Positions 45,328 to 58,459 are shown, numbered from the stretch's first letter. The stretch: DNA of 64,000 nt from Linyphia triangularis (GCA_963978545.1 OZ021725.1:87156305-87220304); one strand, 5' to 3'. Made by a program: numbers and translations. Notes: generated from the letters alone by a model not told the origin.

Positions 45328-45934
45328 CACTTAAGGGGAGATGGTACCCTCTATACTGGTAATGTTAATTTGTCGTATTTTATTTACCTTTTTCGCAGAA
45401 AGTATTTGACATAGAAGCCTAATTTTTGTTTCAGTGCATTTAGCAGACACTTGTTATTCTACTGAAGTTAGATTTTGATTGTGATTCATTTAATTTTTTT
45501 TTTAAATGAATTTTCGTGAAAGTCATTCAAATTTTTTAAAAATCACCAGTTTTTTTTGCCGAAAAAAGCCCCCTCCCCCCAAAAAAAATAAATATTTTGA
45601 AAATAACAACAAAATCTCACTTCACTATATACAGATACATAAAAGGAATAAAGGAATATGTGGTTAAAGTTTCAGGAAGGTAGTTTGCGCATTTTCTGGG
45701 AAAAAAGTACATGAATAATGAATAATGTAGTTTTGAGAAAAACGCATTTTGAAGAAGACTTTACTTACACTAATAGTTACGAATTTTGTCTTCAAACAAT
45801 TATTAAAAATACTTCTAGATGAGGTATTATTAAGAATGAGGTATCCTTTTAAAGGGGAGAATTTAAATTTTGATAAACAATAAACTCAAAATCGATTATT
45901 TATAAATTTTAGGGTACCAATTCCCCTAAAAGTG
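45328..45934. mobile_element. Inverted-repeat element, GGTACC-containing ends
   Basis: The left end CACTTAAGGGGAGATGGTAC and right end GGTACCAATTCCCCTAAAAG are imperfect inverted repeats of about 25 bases. The interior right part is shared with 5565-5690. It has no coding capacity. Confidence 0.6.
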
Positions 45935-47000
45935 AACATATGACTTTGAAAAGTTTTTTTTTTTTTTTTTAATTTTTTTTTTAATAATACCTTCTCTATT
46001 ATTATCAACCCTAAAATACACGTAGTGTACTTAATCCTGGTGGAAAATTATCTCTTCCTCAAGAAATTTATAAGCGACTCTTAGAGCATGCAAAATGTAT
46101 TTTTAAAAAGAGAATTTTATATTAAAGTTATCAGAGGTCAAAATGTGCATGAAAAAGTTAGCTTGGAATCGTAACAGCTGTTGTTTAGTCTTTTTTGTCT
46201 GGCTGTTGCAGTGAGAGAATTTTCTCGTAAAGTCATTATTTCGACTACTCGACGTTATTTTTTCATCTTTTCTGCTACCAAATTATGTTTGGAATGTATT
46301 TTCAGTCCTGATGTAAAAAAATTGAACACTTACAGAGTCACTTCAAAGTCTACCCGTTCAAGACAATGAAAGTAAAATAACAAGTAAATTATCTGGAGGG
46401 GGGGGGGGGGATAAAAATTAAATGTGTGCACAAATATCCATTACATAGAAAATAAGTGGTTAGCTAAAGCTACTGTCTGTATGTATGGAGAATAGCCCTT
46501 GTTAGATAGTCTGGATGGTTACGGTCGCTATAGAAACTAGATTCGTTGATTTATAACAGGGGTGACGCGTTCAAGCAATTGGCGTCCAAAAAGATTACCG
46601 TATGGCAAATATAGATGCCTTTCTTCTGGAATCCCCCATGGAAAATGGAAATATTTCTGTTTACAAGGTGATGGTCAAGCGCTAGACAATCTACCGACAG
46701 AAATTCTTGTGATATAAACTGGATGTTTTCAAAAATATCTGACATGTAATGAGGTTTAACAAAACATCTAAATAATTGTAGTAAATTGTAGGACCCCCAA
46801 CTTAATTCCAAATCTTAAGAAGAGAAAAATTTGAAAGAAAAATAATCAAAATATTTTTTATTTTAATATTATTTTTGAAGGAAATTTATTTAGGTAAATC
46901 AAAATATTTTCGACCCAAAGAAATTAATTTATGCGTATTTACTATTTGAGTTGCTCTCGAGATCTAAAAAATAAGTTTTTTATATAAATTATATTTTATT
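45935..47000. other. Anonymous sequence
   Basis: Homopolymer T and G runs lie at 45956 and 46399. No gene is recognised. Confidence 0.45.
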
Positions 47001-47166
47001 AATTATGTATAATTAGTCATAACATTAATTCTGATTAATTAGTCATAACATTAATTATATATAATTAGTCATAACTTCAATTATATATAATTAGTCATAA
47101 CTTTAATTATATATAATTAGTCATAACATTAATTCTGATTAATTAGTCATAACATTAGTTCTGATT
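47001..47166 (+). repeat. Minisatellite, 26-bp unit
   Basis: About six copies of a 26-base unit (AATTAGTCATAACATT plus AATTATATAT or AATTCTGATT). Two variants are interleaved. Confidence 0.88.
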
Positions 47167-47784
47167 GTTATTACGTCTTGTAAAATATTTCTTATAAGGA
47201 GAAGATATATTTATATTTATTTGTCCTCGTTTTCTTCGTTCAGTGTTTGGTTCCTCTGCATCAATTGAATATGAAAGGAAAAGATCGTTTTACAGAGATT
47301 GCGCTAACGGCCATTTCATTTGGATATGAAATTTAGACGAATTCTAAAATAGCTCTAGTTCGGCATTAATGCCTCTATTCAATCATTTAAATTTCCTATT
47401 ATGAACTTTTACTATATTTTTTTATATAACTAAAAGTTCATTCGAAATTATTATGGGGATCGAGTTAGTTCATAAAGAAGCTTTAAAGGTAGACGTTCTG
47501 CCTTAACCCCCGACTGATGTCTGATGCTGGGAACTTCACAAATGGAGAAGCACTTCGAAAAACGATCATTGTATTCGTTTTTCACTCGCAAGTTTTTCCT
47601 TGTACATTATTGCGCTTATACGCCATTTGGCTGTGTTGGGGATTTTGACTATAAAAAGTATCCGTATAATCATTGTTTGCTACAGTAAGCAAAAAAAAAA
47701 AAAAAAAAAAAAATCTGAACGATGGCTGTATCTTGTATTCTAATTAGGAAATAACAAAAGTCAAGTACCGTTGTCAAGTAATTA

Positions 47785-49074
47785 CAAGGGTTGCTTTTTG
47801 TTTTTTTGACCTTATAATAAAAAAAATATTTATGATCAAAATTGGTTTGATTGTTTTTCAAAATATTCTCCACGAAGATCTATACACTTTTACATGCGTT
47901 TGAACCAATTTTCAAAGCACCTTTTCCACTCCGATCGAGGAACCTCCAAAATATTCATTTTGAATTCATCAACCGCTTCTTCGGGTGTCGAAAATCGTTG
48001 ACCACGTAATTTATTTCTTATGTGAGGGAATAAAAAAAAAAAAGTCATAGGGTGCCAAATCAAGGCTATACGGCGGATGACCCATCAATTCGACGTTTTG
48101 TCCGGTCAAAGAATCCGTTGTTTGAGCCGATGTATGAGAGCTTGCATTATCGTGGTGAAGAATGGTTAGCCTCTTCTGCTTTTTTTTTTGAATTTCTCCG
48201 ATGACTTCTGGCAAGCAAATGGTCGTGTACCATTCAGAATTGACCGTCTTGCGTTGCTCTGACACCACTGTCGCCACGTGACCGGGTAATGCCGAAGAAA
48301 CAGGCAATCATTTTCTTCGATGTGCTTCTTCCTCGAACAACTTTTGTTGAATTTGGCTCGTCTTGGAAGACCCATACAGTCGATTGCTGTTTTGCTTCGG
48401 GCTTTGTTTCATAGAACCATGATTCGTCACCTGTGTAGATGTAACACACAGCCTTTGATGTACCTTGAACGTATTTTCCCAACATTTCCTTGCACCAATC
48501 GACACGAGTCTTCTTTTGAGCGTTTGTCAGATTATGCGGTATCCAACACGAAGAAATCTTTTTAACGGCCAAATATTCATGTTATATCTTATTGATGCTT
48601 GTCATACTAATGCCCAAAGATGCCTCAATCTCACGGTATGTCACATGGCGATCTTGCTTTATCAGTTCGTGCGCAGCATCGATATTTTCTGGCACAATAA
48701 CCGATTTCGGATGACCTTCACGGAATTCGTCCTGGAGCGAACGTCGACCACGATTAAATTCGTTTTACCAGTATTTTACGGAACTGTAGGATGGTGCTTT
48801 ATCACTGTATAAAAATTTAAGTTCGTCGAAGAACTCCTGCCTTGCCATGTCGAAAGTTATGAAAAATAATCGCACAAAAATGTTCACGAGTCAATTCTAT
48901 TTTTTGCCCGAGATGATTTTTTCAATTTACTGTAAACAACACAAATAACGCTAAAATGACAAAAAGTTGTAAAGAAATTATGGTTAAGAATATTAAATTA
49001 TCGTTTGCAAATGTCAGCGTTTGCTTAGCAACACTTAGTATTGCCAAGGCTAGAAATATAGATAAAAACCCTCG
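47785..49074 (-). mobile_element. Mariner element, full-length but dead
   Basis: It is about 1290 bp between TA dinucleotides (47783-47784 and 49075-49076). The ends CAAGGGTTGCTTTTTG and, in reverse, CGAGGGTTTTTATC are decayed terminal inverted repeats. The length and content fit mariner. Confidence 0.8.
47836..48848 (-). pseudogene. Mariner transposase pseudogene
   Basis: The gene starts at the ATG at 48846-48848 (MARQEFF...). The N-terminal DNA-binding part is followed by WIPHNLTNAQK, then the catalytic motifs of the DD34D triad: TGDESWFY, HHDNASSHT and LDLAPYDFF. The C-terminal EEAVDEF and WFKRM motifs are still legible near 47900. It is broken by in-frame stops at 48775-48777 and 48592-48594 and a third after WFKRM, by a frameshift between about 48234 and 48307, and by a second in the homopolymer at 48032-48044. 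No functional protein can be made. Mariner transposases normally have about 345 residues, which fits the span. Confidence 0.88.
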
Positions 49075-49079
49075 TATTA

Positions 49080-50065
49080 TGGTCAAAAACACCTCCAGAA
49101 TTTTTTTCATTCCATTTTGACTTTTGGTTCTCAACATTTTAGCAAAAATGTATTCAAGCTCACTTTAAGGGATCGTGTAATGGATTACGTCGTGAAGCAT
49201 GCAAAACGTTCGATTCAGTCCGCTACAAAGAAATTTGCCCTCAAGATCGGCCAAAGCATTTTCGCTCATAAGTGATGTGTTTCTCATGATAATGAACTGA
49301 AATTTGATATCTTGAGTAAACAAGGTATTCTAAATCGAATGAAAACATAAAAAATAGGGGTTCGTATTAAAATGTTTAAAGATAGAGTTAAATTTACTTA
49401 GTATACAGGCCCCTAAGAAAACAATTTGCACCAAACATATAGAAAATCGCAAACAAAACAAAACCACAAGATTCTACAATAATTAGAACCGAAGATATAA
49501 CAATCATTCGGATTTTTTTTTTTTTTGCGTAATTTACAATAATATAAAAGGACTTCATCTGTAACTCCATAAAGGCTATTTTCAGTATCGCAAAAGAATA
49601 TCCCCCCACTTTCCAAATAGTCATCGGAAATTTGGTACACACGTAAAAAAGAATAACCGAAGAAAAAGTAAATTTAGTACAAATGTAAAAAAGACTAGTC
49701 GAAGAAAAAGTTAGCTATCCCAGCATCGATTAACCAACTTTTACGGGTCGAAAAGGGGTCATACATTCAAACGAGGGATATTCAAAAGCCTCGTTTCCGA
49801 AGTAGTAACGACTCTGAAATGTAGTGCATTTGTCAACAAAGTCAAGCTAAATAGTGTTTAAAAAACTAATTTTCAGAAGTCAAAAAGGGGTCAAAGATAC
49901 AAAATTGGAATGCCTGAATGCCGTTTGATTGCTTAAATGCACATGGCGAAATCTCGTAGCGAAGCACGTACATTCATTTAGTTCTACTATATTCAGCTGA
50001 ATAAATTCTTTAAATTGAATTATAAAGAAAGCAGATTTTATTCCAAACTTTTTTTTTCACTTATA
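49080..50065. other. Anonymous sequence
   Basis: Short open frames only. No repeat family recognised. Confidence 0.45.
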
Positions 50066-50070
50066 AATAC

Positions 50071-50822
50071 ACTAGCTGCGTGGCCCGTCGTTGACGGATA
50101 AACTCAGTTTTTGGTACTAAATAAAAGTAATATAAAAGTTTAATAAATGGAAAGTTTACAAAGCATGCTGTAGTAATATGTTTAAGTATATATATGTAAA
50201 AATAAGTACAATAAAGTAAGTCTGTTTATAATATGTTACGAAAATAGTTTTAAGCACTATTTGAGTTTAAATCTTTTACAAAATTACATTATAAATTACA
50301 GTAAATTTTTTAAACAGATATAGGATGTTCATGCAGATATTATTTATTTATTGGCGTAAAAAATTTCATTATTTATTGTTGGTAAAAAAATAAATTATTT
50401 GTGGTAAACAAAATATCATCATAAAAATAAGTTACTTTATACACAGTTATTAAGTCATTGGAGAGCCTCTTTGCCTCTTTAAACTTTTTTGAAAAACTTT
50501 TTTGTCTATTTTGCTTAATGATGGGCGTTTTTTTCTAGGCATTGTGAATGTAGAATATCATTTGCGATTTTCAAAACAAACCAAACGAAGATTGTCATTC
50601 AGTTGCCATTCAGGAAATACTAAATTGTGTCTGCTTAAAAACACCAAAAAAAATTATTTCGGAAATTTTAAAACTCAATTAAAGTTAAAAATATATCGCC
50701 TATTTTACTCCTGGTCGTTTAATTAAGCGATATACCAAATTTCATCCTAATCCGTTAGGTAGTTTTTACGTGAAACGGTCCCCAAATCCGTGTGACAGAA
50801 AGTCAGTTTTATTTATATAGAT
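50071..50822 (+). repeat. Dispersed repeat, unclassified
   Basis: It starts ACTAGCTGCGTGGCCCGTCG and ends in CAGTTTTATTTATATAGATC. The penultimate stretch, CATCCTAATCCGTTAGGTAG, has the style of widespread arthropod repeats. There is no second clear copy here, though 38390-38475 has a loosely similar end. Confidence 0.35.
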
Positions 50823-51165
50823 CTTGCTTAATTTTGTTAATACGAAATATGAATAGGCTTGCTCTTTTTCTGCTATTTGTTTTATTGTATTTATTATTTT
50901 CATTACAAGTAATGCATTTTAAAACTTTTTATGGTATTAAAACGTATAACATATATTTAAAAAGAATATTGTTTAGATTAACCACAAATGCTAATTTATT
51001 TCAATTAAGGTATATAGACATCAAATTTGTACTAACTTGTTTTGTCCATAATTTCCCCACTCAACTCCGTTAAAAATATTAACTTAAAAAATCTTTCAGT
51101 ATATGTAATAGGATAAACTGGTTTATTTTGACGATAAAGTAGTTTGCAATAGGAAAAACTGTTTT

Positions 51166-51382
51166 TCTGTCGTCTGCTAGCCAACATGATGACTATGGGG
51201 TTAGCGCTCTGAACTGTCGTGGGTTCAAATCCTGGGTTAGGCATGGTTGTTCATTGTGGTTCGTAATCCAAGTTAAGCTGTGGGTCCCGACCTGCTTAGC
51301 CGTTATTGTGCACAAAAATAAGTCGTTGAGCGTACAAAAAAGAAGAAAAAAAAAAAAAGAAGAAAAAATCTGTCGTCTGCTA
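51166..51382 (+). mobile_element. tRNA-derived SINE (family 2), with 14-bp target duplication
   Basis: TCTGTCGTCTGCTA flanks the element at 51166-51179 and 51369-51382. It has the A-box-like GGGGTTAGCGCTCTGA, B-box GGTTCAAATCC, the body shared with 15515-15665, and an A-rich AAGAAG-type tail. Confidence 0.9.
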
Positions 51383-51861
51383 AGAAAATAAATTTATTTT
51401 TCATAGCCAATATTGATTATCCCTAAATCAGAGGTACACTTATTTGGTTTATATTTTTTTTTTCATCTAGTTATGCTGTTAATAAATTAGTTTAGCTCAA
51501 AATCAAATTTATCCTGCTGCACACAAAATGATTTTTGATCCCTGCAATTGAAATTTATTTGGAAGACAAAGTTAAGGTTAAATACATTTCAATAAATATT
51601 CTTTGTATGTCAGGAAATGGCCACTGTTCATGAAATAACTTCGATTGGAAATTTTAATATATCTTTCTTCATTCAAACTACATGAGATACTCATTTTTAA
51701 TTATTTGAGGACCCGTGCGCAAACTGCGCATTTTAGATATCTTATAGGAGTTACTTTTTGGAAGTCATGAGTGAAAATATTGTATTCCATTGCTGGGAGA
51801 TACAAGATTCCTTATGTTTCTTCAACGTGCTTGAATTGGGTTTTTTTCTTTTTTTGTATAC

Positions 51862-52475
51862 CAGCGTTCGCCACTAACTTTTAAAGGCGGGCCGTATGAT
51901 TTATGTTGGAGAGCTTTTCGCTGGCCGGATTCACCCAAATATGTATCCTTAATTTTTATCGATTTAACAGTATATAGTATGTCTGAGAACTGAAAAAAAT
52001 ATAATTTTTTTTTATCTTAATTAAATTACAATAAAAATTATATAAAATTACAATTAATATTTGATTCCCCCCCCCCCCCCAAATATTTCAAGAAAAAAAA
52101 TAGTTTTCATTATTAGTAAACCGAAGTCTAAAAAAGAAGTGAATCTTTTGCTTCAACGTGACAATGCGTCTTGACCTAACTTTTAATAAAAGTATTTTAA
52201 CTGTACTTCCAGATTGCAGCATTTTAGTCGATATCGTTATTCCTGTATTTATTCTTGATGAAAACCTCTTCTTTATATAGTTTCTTCGCGCCAGTTGTGG
52301 AGAACTCTGTTTTACATAGTTAACGCATATTATTCCGGATAAAATACATTTATGTAAAAAAAAATCCATACCGTAAAATTTGATTTTTTAAAAAATCTTT
52401 TGTGGTGCCGGCGTACCGCAGAAAAATCTGTAGTGGGCCGAATCCGGTCAGCGGGCCGCGTAATGGCTAACGCTG
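51862..52475. mobile_element. Non-autonomous hAT element, 8-bp target duplication
   Basis: The ends are CAGCGTTCGCCA and TGGCTAACGCTG. The flanks TTGTATAC and CTGTATAC (51854-51861, 52476-52483) match in seven of eight bases, the hAT duplication length. GGCGGGCCG and GGCCGGATTC near the left end are mirrored at the right. No hAT protein is encoded. Confidence 0.75.
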
Positions 52476-52489
52476 CTGTATACTATCAC

Positions 52490-53960
52490 AACTATCCATA
52501 AATTTAAGACTTTATGATTTTTTTTTTTAACTTCCATTTTCGAACAAAATAACATACTAGATTGTATATTATAGAAGAATAAAAAAAGATCGTAATCTTT
52601 CTTAAGAAAACAGCAGCAACATTTAAACAACCATCTATCTTTTTTGTAAACTAAACCATTAAGGATAACACTAAAGATTCCTCATAACAAAGAATTGGCA
52701 CCTTACGAAATCCCCTCCCTTCTAACAGAAGAAACAGACTCTGAAAAGAATACCGAATAAAGTGGCAGAAGTGCTTTCGATTTGTTCAAAACTAATGCTC
52801 CAGCAATTCAACTTGATGCAATGAGTCACACCTTTAGCGTCATGACGACACCTTTCTTCAGGAAAAAGAGATAAAACTAAATAACCTTCATTCCTGAAAA
52901 GGTAGAAATATAAAAAAAAAAAAAAAAAATTGAACACTCGTCGGATGTTCGGGTCATTACTCACAGCTAGGCACCTCCCCCCAGATTCAAAAACTGCAAT
53001 AAGAACTGGAAAAGGCTCCGGTTTTAAAGCGGGAAAAGGAGGTGTGGGAAAAAGAACTTTTCTTTCAAAAGAAATATGAATTTATTGAATTTTAGATATT
53101 AATTAATTTAGCGTTTCGAAAATTGCGTTAATTGAGCGAGTAAGAGAGAAAACAGACACAAGAAAAAACTGGCGGAACGCACGATATTTTTTTCCCCTGC
53201 CGCTTCTAATTGCTGCTTAAAAAGATCTTAATTCCTCGACTGTTTAATTAGAGAGAATGTCAAAGTAACGGCTGCCACTTTTCCTTAAAAAGATTTTTTT
53301 TCCTCTCCTTTAACCTTCCCAAGTTCGTCGTTTCTTTTCACGTAAGTTAATGATTCATGGAAGGCTTTTTATCCCTTTTGAAAGAGAAGTTTTATTTTGC
53401 TTTGGACTTGAAATTCGAAGAGTCCCCTTCCATTTAGAACGCCCTTTGAATAAAAGAAGAATTAAGATTGAAATTCTGTATCTGGATCGAAATGTACGTT
53501 GATGGGAAGATCGCATGAAAGTTTTCTGATAAAAAAAAGATTATTTTATAATTCCTTTAAATACATTGCTAACTTTTATGTGCAATTGCATTGAAGTTCC
53601 ACTTTTATACTCCTAGTCTTCTTTTAACACGTTATAGCGGGCGCTTGAATTCATGGTCCGTTTCGTGGTTCGGCGCAGCTTCAGATTACACTGTTCCACA
53701 CGATTTTTGTGCGGTAATAGCCACTATATGATTCTTAAAGATTTCGACGAAATAAAAACGAATCTGAAATAAGTTCTCGTCTATCATCCTTAATTTTTAA
53801 GAAAATCGCAATTTTTCAACTTTAACCTCAATTTATGAAAAGAAAAAAAAAAAAACTATTAAAGGCAGACGATTCCTTTTGGATGTAATTAATTCCTTAG
53901 AATTTATGTAACACATTGATAAATAATAGTTTGGCAATATCAATTTGCGTATACTTGTAA
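52490..53960. other. Anonymous sequence, partly GC-richer
   Basis: 52960-53420 is less AT-rich and not repetitive within the window. No exon is supported. Confidence 0.4.
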
Positions 53961-53964
53961 ATGT

Positions 53965-54215
53965 GAAGCCGGATTTACAAGCTACCAGTCGAGGTTCCAG
54001 TTTAGATCGCCAGTCAGTGACGTCATATGACGTCACCAGGCTACTGGTTCCAGTAAACCAAACATTTTCTATTTACTGGCGCCGGCGACTCCGATCAACC
54101 AATCACGTGCGCTCTACCGTGATCACCGATAGATGGCGCAACGGTCGTCTAGCTGACGTCACGGAACTGGCGATCTAAACTGGAGGCCCGACTGGTAGCG
54201 TGTAAATCAGGCTTG
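53965..54215. mobile_element. Hairpin MITE with TGACGTCA motifs
   Basis: The left arm (GGATTTACAAGCTACCAGTC, CCAGTTTAGATCGCCAGT) and right arm (ACTGGCGATCTAAACTGG, GACTGGTAGCGTGTAAATC) pair for about 70 bases. The palindrome TGACGTCATATGACGTCA lies in the left half and another TGACGTCA in the right. Confidence 0.8.
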
Positions 54216-54219
54216 AAGT

Positions 54220-55170
54220 AATGCTGACGGGACCAGTTTTGGCCCTAATTTTGGGGTACTTTTTTCAACTTTTCTCAAAAAGTAGCGAATTCTAACCATC
54301 ACACGCAATTCTGTGAACATTTTTCTGTAAGAAACGCTCATATCTCGAAGCATAGAAATGTTCAACTTCGTACAGTATTAAAACTTTAAAATTTCGGGAG
54401 AAATTTTTTTTATCAACTTTTGTGTACAGTGAAACCACAAAGAGAAGAAACGCTAAGTGAAAATGAAGTACTGGCCAAAAGACGCTAACATTTTTTGAAG
54501 TCGTACCTAGGGCCCACGAGAAAAACGAGACCGCAATGTAAACAATGTTATAAACCCAAGTCTAGCACCCGAATAAAGCCAAATAATAATAATAATAACG
54601 ACATGTTGTACTCGTTGTAAGAGCCAGCCGGCACTGTGTCTAATATGTTTGAAAAGATTTCACAAAAAACTTAATATTATAAACTTAACATAATTATTTA
54701 AACAATTTTTAACAATTAATTAAACAATTATTTAACAATTATTAACATATTTTTTTATTATTATAAGTGTACTGGGTTCGGTGGTGTACCGCCACTTTTT
54801 TTTTGTTGTTAAGTTTAGGTTTTTTGTGTTAAATTATGTGAGACGATAGGGAAACTTGCGTACCAGTAAGAATTTTTTTACACTACAACCCTGGTGCAGC
54901 TTTTGTGGGAAGAGTGTGACGTATAGAACGGTATTTTGATCCACTTTAAATTTTGTTTTCTTATAAGAACTTGAACTTATTTGTTGCATTTTAAGCTCGA
55001 GTCGAATTTTCAGTGCTTGGTTACTACAAAGGAAACATCTATTCCGCAACATTGAATAACTCCTTTCTTTATGCACCCAAAACTTCTACATTATCGACAA
55101 CGAGTCAACCTGTGCCGTTTCAGCTTGATTGGATGACGAAAAGCGGGTAAATTATTCCTCCGAAGATTTT
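54220..55170. other. Anonymous sequence
   Basis: An AT-rich stretch at 54660-54770 has repeated AATTATTTAACAATT-like strings. No gene is recognised. Confidence 0.45.
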
Positions 55171-55171
55171 T

Positions 55172-55374
55172 CTCAACACAAATAGCCGACCAAATGGTAT
55201 AGTGGTTAGCGTACTGGCTTCTAGACCGCGAGGTTGCGGGTTCGAGTCCAGTGTTAGGCATGGGTGTTTGTAATTGTATGTTGGGTTGTTTAATGACGAA
55301 TGTTTCGGCGCATTATAACCCTCGTGTTGCTGACCGCGCAAGATAATCTGAAAACAACCAACTCAACACAAATA
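55172..55374 (+). mobile_element. tRNA-derived SINE (family 1), 13-bp target duplication
   Basis: CTCAACACAAATA flanks 55185-55361. The element starts GCCGACCAAATGGTATAGTG and has TAGTGGTTAGC, GGTTCGAGTCC and an AACAACCAA tail. Confidence 0.93.
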
Positions 55375-56060
55375 AACAAAAACAAAAGTAATATAACGAA
55401 TTTAATAATACTATGAATTCTCAATTATATACTTAAAAGAAATACTCAATTTTAAAAAACGATAATTGGAATTGTCTTTTTTATAGATAAATAAAAAAAT
55501 TTGCAGGTAGATTTTTTTTTTTCTGGGTTTCATAAGAGAAGTTACTAAGCTTATTCAAAACGTCGATGCACAAAGCAGTTTTTAAAACATTTCACTTTGC
55601 TAAATTGGGCTTGGGTGAACTTTATTTATCTCCCAGCTGTTCCAAATTACAAATGATAGTCGCTAAGTACTGGATGTCTAGCCTGAAAAACAATAATCCG
55701 ATACAAAACAAGCTGCGTTTCCATTAGGCAACAATATCTAAAACATCCTTCAAGAATGTCTGACATAACTTTGCTCTTCATCAAATTTAAGCACGCTCGA
55801 TAAGGAATGTTTTATAAAAACGTTCCATTAAACTTTTTTTTTGCACAAAGATAAGTTTTTGCTAAGTATTATAGTTCAAGACAGTGTCGGCAGATGGGTG
55901 TTAAAATTTACCAGAAGTAGGAAACGTTTATCTTCTTAATAGCCTACTTTGATTGTAGTATAAGCTTTTGAAAATTTCCTTGAATTTGTGGAACGTGAAA
56001 TAATACGACAAACATGTGTTACATATATGTTGTCAAACTCTTTGGACCTTACAAATTATT
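55375..56060. other. Anonymous sequence
   Basis: Nothing recognisable was seen. Confidence 0.5.
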
Positions 56061-56064
56061 GGTT

Positions 56065-56142
56065 CCCAGTCTTAATGTGGTGCAGTATAACACTAGTGTT
56101 GCTCTTACGCAATAAAACCCCAACCAACCCAGTCTTAATGTG
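56065..56142 (+). mobile_element. 5'-truncated SINE (family 1), 15-bp target duplication
   Basis: CCCAGTCTTAATGTG occurs at 56065-56079 and 56128-56142. The 48 bases between match the last quarter of the SINE (GTGCATTATA-like start, GTGTTGCT, CCAACCAA tail). 5' truncation is typical of LINE-driven insertion. Confidence 0.8.
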
Positions 56143-56163
56143 TCCGCAGATCACTACCTTTAA

Positions 56164-56304
56164 CCCTTTGAGTACATTTGACGAGTGAGACTCGTCATTT
56201 GCTTACTTGGGCGAAGTTACGGTGGACGAATCTGACTCGTCATCCGTCCGTCCAAATCCGTCCCATGGGTATAAAAATCTTCAAATAATTCAGTACTCAA
56301 AGGG
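56164..56304. mobile_element. 141-bp MITE, TTAA-type
   Basis: CCCTTTGAGTAC and GTACTCAAAGGG are perfect termini. The left flank is TTAA (56160-56163) and the right flank TAAA. The inner part carries several GACGAG/CTCGTC strings. Confidence 0.75.
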
Positions 56305-56619
56305 TAAAGATATAAATTTTGTAGATCACCACATTAAATTCCGATCCTGGTAAATAAATTACTTTTGAAAATATATTTTTGTATGCGTTAGCTAAATTAA
56401 ATTTATCTTATAAGAATTTCAAAGCAAAACAAAATTTTGCTTTCTTCCTTGCTTAAACAAATGTTATTGGGCACATTGAGAAATATAATTCAATTCATTT
56501 CCACAATGTACAATGTTACCAGACGAAAATCGTCCAGCAATACTTTCAACATTACCATATGTTTGCAACAATTACATAATTTCAACATTACCATAGATAC
56601 AACAACTTTCAATTTCCCG

Positions 56620-57312
56620 TATTTTAAAATAAGGTAAAGAAAGTATTGTTTTCGGTAAAAAAAAAAAAATTCTTCAATTTTTTTTTCTTGCCTTTTAACC
56701 ACGTTTTAGATTATCCTGACTTCAAAAAAGTGGCCCAGAAAAAACTTAGTAAACATAGCTCCAGAACTAATTGACCTGCGATGTTCAAATTTGGTGTATG
56801 GCTTAGTGGTGGCTATGGGACCTGTCATTAATGTTTTCGTCAATATTGCGCCATGCACGAAACATGGGGGGGAAAAAACACATGGAAAACTGCTTTTGGC
56901 TATTGCTAAAATGATTTTAACGATTTTTACCTAAACCCTTTCATATATAGGTGTTCGAAACACATCCCAACCTCCGAAATTCCCGTAAAAATACCATAAA
57001 GGTGTAAACAGTGAAACAACGAATGTCTTTGACGTAGAGTTCTCTTCTCTTGAGCATCGCTCATCAACGACTGTTTTACCCATCTTATCTGTTTCACATT
57101 CAAGAAAGGAAGAATTATCAAAATCGACATTATGCGGGAGTTTTTTTCTTTCTTTGCCCATGTAAGAATTATCGCCAAAAATATTGCCTACCGAGTCATT
57201 TTTTTCCAATGAATGAATATAAGAAGTTTATTATTCCACTTTTTCAAATTAAAATGTAGTGACCAGTATTATATAGTAATTGAAAGTTGCGCGATGTTCC
57301 ACATCTCTAGTT
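56620..57312 (+). mobile_element. Single arm of the foldback family
   Basis: AAGTATTGTTTTCGGTAAAA, TGACCTGCGATGTTCAAATT, GTGGTGGCTATGGGACCTGT and GCGATGTTCCACATC follow the left arm of 350-1965 in order. The opposing arm is absent. Confidence 0.75.
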
Positions 57313-58200
57313 TTCAAACACTTGCATCCATGAATATTTTAAATATTAAATATAGGCAGCATCCCACACTTTTCAATTTCCCCACGAGTTGAGAACCACC
57401 TCTCCATAATATGTCCTAAAATTATACCCCAAGGTCATGCAAACGAAAATTCGATTTATAACTTTGTCACAATCAGTTTCTGAACCTGAAACACAAACCT
57501 AATGAACAAACTTGCACAACCTGCTTCATCGCCTACAAGGAATACAACCTCACTCTTTCGTTCTAACCAAACCATGCACACCAAGATTCCACCATAATTG
57601 TGGCCGGACCAAGACCATAAACCAGCAGTAAATTCGCTTCTATGTATCACTTTTAAGAAGCTAGTCCCTGAAGATAAAACCTGTAGGAAGGTAGGGGGGG
57701 ACTTTTCCTCTACTTGGCCCTTCCGTTATTATTGGCACGTTATTATTTATGAGGGGAAGGGGCGTAGTTTGCCAAGGTCGTAAATCAAAACCAATTTTTT
57801 TTTTAGGCAACGCAAATTGGGGCTTTACTACGGGGTGTAATGTAGCTTGGTCTTGGAAGGTCGGTTGCCGTTGTTAATTTTTATGTAAATAAAATGGGCC
57901 GTAAACTTTTGGGAGTAGAGGTTTTTATACTGCTCACATGGGAAGGTCTTGTATTTTAACAAGGGGATAGGCGGTTTAATTTTTTTTTTTTTATGGACTT
58001 AAACCATTGAACAAAAAAAATATTTATTTTCAGTGAATAATTATTTTTTGTTTAAAAAAAAAATTCAAGATTCGGTGGATATAGATTTTCTTAAATGAAT
58101 GACAGATGCACATTTTTGTACTTCTCACAGAGAATTAATCGGAACGTTTATGAGAGAATATGCAGTTGTTTGTTTTTGAAAAATACTTTTAACTTCAATT
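57313..58200. other. Anonymous sequence
   Basis: No gene or repeat recognised. Confidence 0.45.
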
Positions 58201-58214
58201 TTGCGTATGAGTGT

Positions 58215-58325
58215 GTGGCCATCTACGGAAGACTAATTAATCCACTTGCCGTCATCCAATTGAGCTAAAATCGAGCAGATATTTTAGTTGTTGATATAGT
58301 GTCGATGAATCCCTCAAACCCAGTC
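58215..58325 (+). repeat. Dispersed repeat copy
   Basis: CTTGCCGTCATCCAATTGAG with flanking ACTAATTAATCC matches the family described at 18230-18350. Confidence 0.55.
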
Positions 58326-58459
58326 ATAAATGTATTATAACAAAACAACAAAAATGACAGCAAATTATTTCTATGATACACGTATATCGTGCTTTGACCC
58401 CCCTTTGAAAAAGTACAATAAAGGTTTTAATATCTGGCATATAATTGTTTTTGAAGTGG

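Noticed and set aside
45980..46430. Possible exon near 46181-46369
   Set aside because: A 62-codon frame without family resemblance or clear splice sites.
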